Assembly: GCA_963749485.1 (NCBI GenBank)
Contig: CAVVMV010000016.1
Location: forward strand, 1 to 19,381
Length of the DNA: 19,381 nt
Source: JAZGGS01 sp963749485
Lineage (GTDB): Bacteria > Bacteroidota > Ignavibacteria > Ignavibacteriales > Ignavibacteriaceae
Reading direction: 5' to 3'
The notes under the pieces were generated by a model, which saw only the letters and a list, made by a program, of their open reading frames with translations, had not been told where the DNA came from and did no database searches. Below, piece by piece: positions 7,844 through 15,153 of the stretch (position 1 is its first letter; every line of letters begins with the position of its first letter). The position numbers were made by a program, and so were the translations under genes.

Positions 7844-7884
7844 TTCTCATTTTTAATGAAATTGTAATTTTCTAAAAATGAGAA
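7844..7884. repeat. 12-bp perfect inverted repeat
   Basis: TTCTCATTTTTA (7844-7855) is the exact reverse complement of TAAAAATGAGAA (7873-7884), with a 17-base loop that can extend the stem. It could be a hairpin at a transcript start or a regulator site. It lacks a clean T-run for a terminator. Confidence 0.6.
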
Positions 7885-8050
7885 AGTAAAAATATGTTTT
7901 AATACTGGAATGGTGCAGCTATATGATACACAAAATAAATGAGACATTAGAAACATAGTAAATTTTGAAATATGTTTTATATTGCTAATTTTTATCAGTC
8001 ATCTTTTCTTTTTTAGTATAAGTTTTAAAAAATTTTTAATAATTTGATAA

Positions 8051-9534
8051 ATGTCTAAAGGAAAATCATCTCACAGTTTGTCTGAATTGCCCGATTTGTA
8101 CCCAACTGCTTTATTCGTATTAAATAAATACGGAGTTATTTTTAATTCGAATAAAACCGGCTTATCCTTAATTAGCAATGAAAAAGACAGTGTATTAAAT
8201 AAAAACTTCTTAGATTTTTTAGATGATAGCGGTAAAGACAATTTCCAAAGATTTTTTTACAAAGTAACAAATTCTTCCGAACCACAGGTAGCTGAACTGA
8301 ATTTTAAGGGAATTGACCATAATTATTTTAATGCGCTGGTAGTAGCTAAATCCGTTACTTTTTCTGAATCTGCTGAAAAGTTTTGTTCAATCGCACTAGT
8401 TAATTTAACTTCTTCGAAAATGCGAGAAGAATTAGCAAAACAGGGAGAAGCCAGATTTGAAAATATGGCAAACACTGCGCCGGTTATGATTTGGATAGCT
8501 GACGTGGAAGGATTATTTAGCTTCGTAAACAGGGTATGGCTGGATTATACGGGCAAAAAGATAGGTGATCAATTAGGGATGAATTGGTTAACCGATGTAC
8601 ATCCTGATGATTATGAAGAATTACTTAAGATTTATCAGCATGCTTTCAAATCCCGCAAACCATTCTCGGCTCAATTTAGATTTATGGGCATTAACGAAAA
8701 ATACCAGTGGATGCTTATTAAAGGTACTCCTCGTTTAAATGACCAGGGAATTTTTTCTGGATTTATAGGATCTTGTGTAAACATCAACGATCAAATAAAA
8801 AATGAAGAAAAAATAAAAAAAATTAATGATAAGCTTACCGAAAGCAATAAAACAAAAGATAAATTTTTCTCAATTATATCACACGATTTAAGAAGTCCGC
8901 TTATCAGGATTAATGGGTATTTTAGAAATATTAGGTACATCCTATGATGATCTGAAAGAGGAGGAGAAAATAGAAATTATTACGGAAGCAGATGAATTCT
9001 TCTAAATCAACTTATGCTCTCATAGAAAATCTTTTAGAATGGTCAAGCATAAAATCCGGTAAACTTCTATTTGAACCAAAAAATATTGAGCTGCTTGAAT
9101 TAATTAATAATATTGGAACATTATACAATCAAAATTTTAAGAATAAAGGAATTACTTTTAAGGTTAATGTAAAAGCTCAAACAATTGTTTTTGCAGATAT
9201 AAAAATACTTGAAACGATTCTTAGAAATCTTATTTCTAATGCAATTAAGTTTACCCCACAAAATGGAACGGTATTAGTTAATTCAGAAGAAGATCAAGAT
9301 TTTACTGTTATTCAAGTTAACGATAATGGGATTGGGATGGACCAGGATGAAATGAATAATTTATTTAGAATTGATAAAAGCCATTCTACCCGTGGAACGG
9401 ATGATGAAGAGGGAACAGGTCTTGGATTAATTCTTTGCAAAGAATTAGTGGAAAAGCAGGGAGGTAAAATTTGGGTAGTTAGCAAAAAAGGTGAGGGTTC
9501 TACCTTCTATTTTACATTACCGGCAAGCAACTAA
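8051..9534 (+). CDS. soluble PAS-PAS histidine kinase (orphan), two frameshifts
   Basis: A sensor kinase of about 494 residues after repair, with no membrane segment, so cytosolic. A first PAS-like domain covers about 15-125. A second clear PAS domain (about 138-252) begins FENMANTAPVMIWIADVEG and contains WLTDVHPDDYEEL. The HisKA domain has the H-box FFSIISHDLRSPL with His278 as phosphorylation site. The frame shifts near 8912-8916 and again near 8990-8996; between them GILEILGTSYDDLKEEEK is readable. The HATPase domain is complete: LRNLISNAIKFT (N box), DNGIGM (G1), GTGLGL (G2). No response regulator lies nearby. It starts divergently from the lipoprotein array, the only contextual hint of a target. 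Confidence 0.88.
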
Positions 9535-9557
9535 TTTTTAATGATCTGAAGTTAAAT

Positions 9558-11250
9558 TTAATTAACCTGCCATTCCCACGCATTCTTAACCAAACCAAGT
9601 TGAGAAAGTTTTATCTTAGATATTCTTTTATTGATAAGCTATAATATTATCGAACCAATATAAAAAGGTAACTGGTTCATCTTTATAAAATATATTTTGC
9701 AATTTTTTATAAAGATTTTTCTTTTGTTCTTCTGTTAGTTTTAAAGCAAGACTATCAAGAATCTCATCTTTATCTTTACTTTGGTAAGTAGAAAAGTTAA
9801 AGATTCCAACTTCCGTATCAGAATACCAAAATGGATACAAATCGATTGGAACGGGAATAGTCCAACCAGATATCCATGCATCGAAATTCCGTTTCATCAG
9901 CCCATCTATAAAACCGCCTGATTCGAGTATTTGAATATTTACATCGATGCCAATTGCATGTAGATTATTTTTTACAATTGTGGCCACATATTCTCTTCGT
10001 GGGTTGCCGGAGTTAGTGTATATATCAATTTTAAATTCTATTTCACCTCTCTCAATTATGCCATCATTATTCTTATCTACCCAACCATTTGCTTTCAAAA
10101 TTTCTCTGGCTTTGCTTGGATTGTATTCATCCATTTCTAACGAATCATCAAAATAAAGTTTGAACATGGGTGACACAGGTCCTTTAGAAACTTCAGCATA
10201 CCCTGATAAGTATGAATTAACAATCTCTTGACGATTGATAGCATAGGTCAATGCTTTCCTGATTTGAGGTGATGAAAAGTATTTATTTGGAATTATCTGA
10301 TTTTGTTGAAATGCTTGAGGATCAATATGATTCCAGCCAATATAATCATATTCTCTCCCTCTTAAAGAGACTGTTTTAAGTTCTTTTGCTGTATAAATTT
10401 CATTTATATCTTCACGCTTAATGTTTTCAACTAAATCAACCTCGCCAGTTTTAAGCTGGTTTATTCTTGATGTATAATCGGGAATTATTTTAAATATTAT
10501 TTTTTGAATGTTATCCGGATTAAATAGAAAAGAGGAACTATCAATATCCAAATGAATTGTTGACATACGATTCCACTTGCTCAGTTTAAAAGGTCCACTT
10601 GTGATAGGTTCAAAATTTTCTTGAGCCGTAACCATTTCCCCTTTTGGATATTTCGACCAGATATGTTTAGGAATAATTTCCAAATTAATATCCAATAAAG
10701 TGGGTAGTGCATCTTCTAGAAAATTGATACGCAGAATTTTAGGAGAAATAACTTCAAAAGTTTTTTTACTGTCTATCTGTGAGCCATCAATGGTATGGAA
10801 ATTATAGAACTGCCCTAAAAATCTACTATCAACTTCCGGATCAGAATATATTTCAAAAGAAAAAATGATATCATCAACCGTAATTGGTTTATCATCAGAC
10901 CAATAAATGTTATTCCTTAAATAAAGAGTAATTGATGTAGAATTCTCATCCCACTCCCATTTTTGTGCAAGCATCGGTGCAAATTCAATAATACCTAATG
11001 AATCATTCCAAATTTCCATTGCAGGTTTTAAATACAGCAAATCAACTAAATGACCTTCAATTACATTATATGCAAACATTGGATTGAATGTTTGAACGTC
11101 AGACTCAATTCCTATAATAATTCTATTATTATCCGGACTCTTTTGTTCATCGCAGCTTGCGAGAAAGAAGATGAATACCAGAAAATAAAATGCAGGTTTA
11201 AGATAAAGCGTGATTTTTTCAGATATGGTTGTGTGTGAGTAAGTAATCAT
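9558..11250 (-). CDS. extracellular peptide-binding lipoprotein (SBP_bac_5 / OppA-like), frameshift near end
   Basis: Solute-binding protein of an oligopeptide-type ABC importer, about 563 residues. I prefer ATG 11250 to the upstream ATG 11316 because the signal sequence then ends in FIFFLASC, a good lipobox. Family features: YWSDDKPITVDDIIFSFE, SPQIRKALTYAINRQEIV, NPSKAREILKANGW and a C-terminal VTFLYWFDNIIAY. The uninterrupted frame stops at 9628, but after a one-base shift near 9632-9636 the protein continues NKRISKIKLSQLGLVKNAWEW and stops at 9558, which is how family members end. No permease or ATPase genes are adjacent, so it must work with components encoded elsewhere. It converges on the kinase gene with only 23 bases between. 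Confidence 0.88.
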
Positions 11251-11597
11251 AATGTTTGATATGAAATTCCTATTAATGTTAAGTATAAAACTACACCAAA
11301 AATGTTTTCTAATCAAAGAAGAAATATGAACATCATTATCTCTTCTAAATAAATTTCTGAGTGGGTTTTTAATTTTGTGAATAATATTTATTTTATTTAA
11401 AAGTATAAGTCCCCAACGGTAAAAGCAAGAAGTTATATTAAATAAATTTTATTTTAATAATTGTGAACCTGAACTCATCTTTTGATTATCACCTCAATTA
11501 TTTAACTTTAAAATACATTTAGCAGTTAATATTTAATTAAACATAACTTTTGTATAGAAATTAATAAAACAAACAAAATATCTGAAAGGAAAATTAT

Positions 11598-11903
11598 ATG
11601 CCGGTAAAACCTAGTGAAAAAGAGGAAGAATATTTTGCACGATTGGAATTTGAGGAGAAGAAAAAGCGAGAGAAGGAAAGAATAGCTAAGCTTGAAGCTG
11701 ATGAAAAGAAAAGATTAAAGGAGTTGCATCATATGCATTGCCCCAAATGCGGTATGCAGCTTATTGAAATAAATTATAAGGGAATTGCGGTGGATAAATG
11801 CTCTTCCTGTGAAGGCATATGGCTGGATGCCGGAGAACTTGAGGCGGTATCTAAGTTTGAAGGTACGGGTAAAGATAAGTGGTTTAAAGTCTTAAAGAAA
11901 TAA
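11598..11903 (+). CDS. zinc-ribbon protein (zf-TFIIB family)
   Basis: 101 residues, start with AAAGG upstream. Residues 8-45 are a highly charged Glu/Lys-rich helix, probably coiled coil. Residues 47-82 form a zinc ribbon with Cys48, Cys51, Cys68 and Cys71 (CPKC ... CSSC) followed by GIWLDAGELE, the signature of the TFIIB-like zinc-finger family of small bacterial proteins. Their function is not established; nucleic-acid or protein binding is assumed. It stands alone between minus-strand genes. The 281 bases before it are very AT-rich with no gene. Confidence 0.85.
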   Translation: MPVKPSEKEEEYFARLEFEEKKKREKERIAKLEADEKKRLKELHHMHCPKCGMQLIEINYKGIAVDKCSSCEGIWLDAGELEAVSKFEGTGKDKWFKVLKK

Positions 11904-11970
11904 ACTGTTCGATCCTTAATCGATTGCAGAAGGAGAATTAGGATTTCGCTATTTATGAGTGACAGAAGAT

Positions 11971-12492
11971 TTAGAGTTTTTTAGGTGATTTAATTGGCTC
12001 AATTACCACCCGTTTTACATCACCAATAATTTTTAAATAGAATAGGAGATCCATTATTCTTGTTAAGTTAAATAATTTGAATAGGCATCCTCCTTTATTT
12101 GGCCAAACCCACGCTAAACGTCCACCGCCCCAATAACGAGACCTACTGTATTCATCGTATAAATAATATTCTTCTACGGTCCATCCAGCAAGCGCAGGCT
12201 TCAGAAATTCATTCATAATAGATACTAATTCATCATCAGGCCCCTCCTCAAATATACTTGAATCGGGACAACACTTTGTTTTGGGATTGCCAAATCTCAC
12301 CACGTATAATGTTTCCCAATCCCCATAAGCATTTAGAAATTCGAAATAGGTCTTAGTTTTTTTATGAGTTACTTTAATAATTGATTCAACTAATTCTTTG
12401 CCAGCATATTCTCGATTATAATCTTCTTGCTCAAAATCATAATCCTCTTTAGGAACGAATTTCTGATCGATATAATCTTTCCAATCCTTCAT
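11971..12492 (-). CDS. hypothetical protein rich in aromatic residues
   Basis: 173 residues from ATG 12492 (ATG 12501 is three codons upstream); neither has a clear ribosome-binding site. I do not recognise the family. The protein is acidic and rich in Trp and Tyr, including WTVEEYYLYDEYSRSRYWGG, followed by AWVWPNKGGCLFK and a hydrophobic stretch near the C-terminus (LTRIMDLLFYLKIIGDV) and a basic tail. It has no signal peptide. It converges on the zinc-ribbon gene and diverges from the gene at 12665. Confidence 0.6.
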   Translation of the reverse strand: MKDWKDYIDQKFVPKEDYDFEQEDYNREYAGKELVESIIKVTHKKTKTYFEFLNAYGDWETLYVVRFGNPKTKCCPDSSIFEEGPDDELVSIMNEFLKPALAGWTVEEYYLYDEYSRSRYWGGGRLAWVWPNKGGCLFKLFNLTRIMDLLFYLKIIGDVKRVVIEPIKSPKKL

Positions 12493-12600
12493 TAAAATCA
12501 TAATTTATTTTAATCTCATCAACATAAATATATCGAATTATTTATGTATAAAATTCAAGAATCAGCAACAGTTTCTATTTATGATTTATTGCTAATACTT

Positions 12601-12629
12601 TTGTAATTGATTCAAAATTCATATATTAT
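12601..12629 (+). promoter_or_regulatory. probable promoter of the 12665 gene
   Basis: TTGTAA at 12601-12606 and TATTAT at 12624-12629 are separated by 17 bases, placing a start near 12636, about 30 bases before the ATG at 12665. The region is AT-rich, so chance matches are likely; moderate support only. Confidence 0.4.
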
Positions 12630-12664
12630 AAAACATTGTACATTTCAAAATCTTAGGAGGCAAA

Positions 12665-13006
12665 ATGAATTTAGAATTAAAACCAGAAATGTCCTTTGAG
12701 GGAATGACAAGTGTTCTTACTAATCAATGCGCTGATTATAAAATTAAACTACTTAAAAATCCGGTAGCTAAATTCCAATATATTCAAGTTGAGAAATCTG
12801 CACTAGTAGGAATATGGATACGGGTAATGGGAAAAAAGAACATTGTAAAATTAATAAATACGATGCCTTCTACTCTTGCCAGAATTCCGTTGCTTGGATT
12901 AGTCTTTACACTTATTCTGCAAGGCTTTATGAATGCATCACAAAGCAAGGTGAGACTTGAGGTAGCTGAAATACTTAAAAAAGAATATGGAACGATGGAA
13001 GTTTAA
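12665..13006 (+). CDS. small protein with one hydrophobic segment, unknown
   Basis: 113 residues with the strongest Shine-Dalgarno of the window (AGGAGG, 4 bases before ATG), implying good expression. No signal peptide. Residues 1-66 are mixed, with SFEGMTSVLTNQCADYKIKL and FQYIQVEKSALVGIWIRVMG. Residues 71-89 (LARIPLLGLVFTLILQGFM) are hydrophobic and could be a membrane helix or a buried amphipathic one. The tail is a charged helix ending in EILKKEYGTMEV. No family recognised. It stands alone on the plus strand. Confidence 0.7.
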   Translation: MNLELKPEMSFEGMTSVLTNQCADYKIKLLKNPVAKFQYIQVEKSALVGIWIRVMGKKNIVKLINTMPSTLARIPLLGLVFTLILQGFMNASQSKVRLEVAEILKKEYGTMEV

Positions 13007-13225
13007 TTTAATAATCTTGCATTAAATTAAACTGAGTGAGTCATACTTATAAATTTGTTTGAATCATTTCAATTGCAGCGCTCTAAATATAATTGCCACT
13101 TCAATTGAATTTTCCACCAGTAGTGATCAAAAGATATTAGCTATTTGTTTATAGCCGTCGAAATTATATTGGCAATGTCCATATAATTAAATCAATTATT
13201 TCATTAACAAACTTTGGGAGGAGTT

Positions 13226-13662
13226 ATGCAAAAATATAAATTTGTAATACCTTCTTTACTCATCTTCTTTTTGTTTGCATCTTGCTTAGCAGTTGCACAG
13301 GATGAAGATCCTCATGTTTTACAGCAACCACTTCTCAGATATTAAATCCTGAAGGTGGAACATTTGCTGAATTCGATTCATTGAACGCAGTCTATATGGA
13401 AAATGTGGTCAATAAGAACGAATTTATTTTAAGTCAAAGAACTTTGCAGCATCTTTGGGGAAACAATAGCCAGGACTATGTTACTATAACTGAATATGCA
13501 AGTTTTGGCGATATTGAAAAGGCAAACGACAGGAATACTGAGCTATTCCGTGCAGCCTGGACAACAAGTGATGAACGAAGAACTTATAATCGGGCAATCG
13601 GTAAATATTTTGGAACTCACTCTGATGAAATTTACCAGGAAGATGCGGTTAACAGAAAGTGA
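13226..13662 (+). CDS. secreted protein, frameshift after the signal peptide
   Basis: ATG 13226 follows GGGAGGAG, a strong ribosome-binding site. The product begins MQKYKFVIPSLLIFFLFASC and continues LAVAQDEDPHV. Cleavage at AVA-QD by signal peptidase I is likely; FASC is a poor lipobox. At the T-run near 13316-13320 one base is missing and the frame stops at 13342-13344. In the next frame the protein continues FTATTSQILNPEGGTFAEFD and then DYVTITEYASFGDIEKAND, ending at 13662. Repaired length is about 145 residues. The regular pattern of the mature part could be a dimeric alpha/beta barrel (NIPSNAP-like), a weak guess. A good terminator follows. Confidence 0.75.
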
Positions 13663-13666
13663 TAAT

Positions 13667-13693
13667 TAAAAGCGGCGTTATGCCGCTTTTTTA
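13667..13693 (+). terminator. Rho-independent terminator
   Basis: AAAGCGGC and GCCGCTTT form an 8-bp stem (13668-13690 region) with a 5-base loop, followed by a T-run. It lies five bases after the stop codon of the secreted-protein gene. Confidence 0.9.
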
Positions 13694-13761
13694 TTTTAAA
13701 TTAAATGCGAAGATCTTTTTATTCTTTATGATGTTTAGCGGGGTAAGTATCTTAATTGCGG

Positions 13762-13932
13762 TTAACTTCTAACCAGTTCTATTGCGGTCTTCCTATCCCA
13801 AACAAGTTCCTTCTTAACCTGTTCCATTCCGTACTTTGGAATGTGGATCTCTATCGGATCGTTAACATTAAAATCAAGGCTCAGTTGGTTTTTGTTTTTC
13901 TTTACGGAATTCTTCCTGCGTCCTCTTCTCAT
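13762..13932 (-). CDS. short basic protein, 56 residues
   Basis: Small open frame from ATG 13932 to TAA 13762-13764. It begins MRRGRRKNSVKKNKNQLSLD, strongly basic, then FNVNDPIEIHIPKYGMEQVK and a helix ending in RKTAIELVRS. The amino-acid composition looks like a real protein; the overlapping opposite-strand frame (13756-14139) reads as low-quality, Leu/Phe/Tyr-rich sequence. No clear ribosome-binding site is visible, and the family is not recognised. The basic N-terminus suggests nucleic-acid contact, which is speculation. It lies downstream of the HEAT-repeat gene's terminator. Confidence 0.5.
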   Translation of the reverse strand: MRRGRRKNSVKKNKNQLSLDFNVNDPIEIHIPKYGMEQVKKELVWDRKTAIELVRS

Positions 13933-14081
13933 CGTATAAAATTTTATGGTAAAATTAGTCTGGATTATTTTTTAATATCTGTCTTACAAATCTCAAAGTG
14001 TTATCACAAACCTGCGATAATTTTCCCACTAAGTCAAATGAAATTAAAAAAAATATTCCTTGCTTTTACTAATTATTTAAA

Positions 14082-14113
14082 ATTAAAAACCCGGGAAGGC
14101 AAATCCCCGGGCT
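14082..14113 (-). terminator. Rho-independent terminator of the HEAT-repeat gene
   Basis: Read on the minus strand, CCCGGGGA pairs with TTCCCGGG over a 6-base loop and is followed by TTTTT (the AAAAA at 14084-14088 on the plus strand). It lies about 30 bases after the stop of the gene at 14145-14588. Confidence 0.8.
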
Positions 14114-14144
14114 GTGGAGAAGAGATTAGATTTTTTTAACGGTC

Positions 14145-14588
14145 CTAATCAATCACCGCGTACGTTTTATCTTCACCTGTAACATCGGCTCGCTGATTAC
14201 TTCGGAGGTAATCGTAATAAAATTTTGCAGCCAGTTTGCTAACTCGTTCACTCTCATCGAACCGGATTGCCTGTTTTACTGCAAATATTGAAATTGGAGT
14301 ACCAATTTTATAAAGAGCAAGAGCCGCACATATTCTAACTTCATCACTCTCATCATTTCTCAATAATCTCATTAACGGAATTATTCCCTCGGTAACATTA
14401 AGCTCACCCAGCAGATACGCACAGCTAGTTTTAAGTCCTGTATTGTCTGATTTTAATCCCTCAATTAAGCTTGAAACTGTGTTATGCGAATTTTCATATT
14501 TTTTTGTTGGATTATCACCAGCAAAAGCTGTGGTGGATAAAGTGATTATTAGAATTAGTACTGTAGTAATTACTGTAAAGTTTTTCAT
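14145..14588 (-). CDS. secreted HEAT-repeat protein
   Basis: 147 residues, start at ATG 14588 after GGAGAGA. The first 23 residues (MKNFTVITTVLILIITLSTT then AFA-GD) are a signal peptidase I signal, so the protein is exported. Residues about 38-130 are HEAT-like helical pairs: LIEGLKSDNTGLKTSCAYLL, GIIPLMRLLRNDESDEVRIC, AALALYKIG and AVKQAIRFDESERVSKLAA. Such short repeats act in protein binding. The gene is monocistronic with its own terminator. No partner is evident nearby. Confidence 0.85.
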   Translation of the reverse strand: MKNFTVITTVLILIITLSTTAFAGDNPTKKYENSHNTVSSLIEGLKSDNTGLKTSCAYLLGELNVTEGIIPLMRLLRNDESDEVRICAALALYKIGTPISIFAVKQAIRFDESERVSKLAAKFYYDYLRSNQRADVTGEDKTYAVID

Positions 14589-15153
14589 TTTCTCTCCATT
14601 TTGGTTTGTTTAAAAAATAGTTTTCCTAATTACTCTTAAGACTCGTTAAAACGGGCAATTGTTTTAAATACTTAACAGATGGTACTATGGCTAAATGAAG
14701 GGTGAAAAAGTATGCCGGGCAAAGTTGTAAGGTTTGATTATAGGATTTAAGGGGACACCTTTGTTACAATTAATAACACAAATTCTGTTGCTCTTATTTT
14801 TTTTTGAATAACGAACGCCGAACACCGATTAACCCTGCCTACCGGCAGGCAGGGATTTAAGAAGTAAATATATTTCGGAAATCTACATTCGTTAATCCGT
14901 AGACTTCGTCTCCTCGACGAGTCGATATTCGAAATTCAACTAAAAAGGTTTTGGACAGATGTGCAACAGAAATTAAATTTGCCTGAACACTCAACTCACT
15001 TTTGGGAATTTGTCTTCCTTTTTTAATATTTACGCTTACCAATAGGATAAATACTTAACCGCTCATCCCTTATAGGTTGAAGTTTACCGGTTATTTTATT
15101 CAATTTACTCATCCATTTTAAGAAATAATATGATTTATCAAATCGGAGGCATA
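14589..15153. other. 565-bp intergenic region with inverted repeats
   Basis: No convincing gene. It contains a 7-bp inverted repeat TTAAAAC/GTTTTAA (14646-14667), the CCCTGCCT element at 14833-14854, a hairpin at 14902-14923 (GAC-T-TCGTC over GACGA-GTC) and a stretch of TTCG/GAAT-patterned sequence at 14870-14940 that looks like degenerate intergenic repeat. The promoter of the M16 protease should lie in the last 120 bases. Confidence 0.5.
14833..14854. repeat. CCCTGCCT/AGGCAGGG inverted repeat
   Basis: Perfect 8-bp arms (14833-14840 and 14847-14854) around ACCGGC; an inner alternative pairs CCTGCC with GGCAGG. GC-rich in an AT-rich surrounding and without a T-run, it looks like a dispersed intergenic palindromic element rather than a terminator. 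Confidence 0.6.

Larger units (their letters stand above)
7683..8050. promoter_or_regulatory. divergent intergenic region between lipoprotein array and histidine kinase
   Basis: No gene is seen in these 368 bp. They hold a perfect 14-nt palindrome TTGCTAATTAGCAA at 7824-7837, an inverted repeat at 7844-7884, and an 11-base direct repeat GTAGTATAAAT at 7770-7780 and 7794-7804 (24-bp period). The transcripts of the array (minus) and the kinase (plus) should both start here. I could not place either promoter with confidence. Confidence 0.55.

Noticed and set aside
13756..14139. 127-codon plus-strand open frame
   Set aside because: No ribosome-binding site; composition is Leu/Phe/Tyr/Lys-rich as expected of antisense to AT-rich DNA; it overlaps a better minus-strand small gene and a minus-strand terminator.
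14646..14667. Inverted repeat TTAAAAC/GTTTTAA as a terminator or operator
   Set aside because: Only 7 bp of mostly A-T pairs in AT-rich DNA and no T-run; it could easily arise by chance.
14857..15042. 61-codon minus-strand open frame in the intergenic region before the M16 gene
   Set aside because: It needs a TTG start without a ribosome-binding site, and its second half is made of the hairpin and TTCG/GAAT-patterned repeat sequence.
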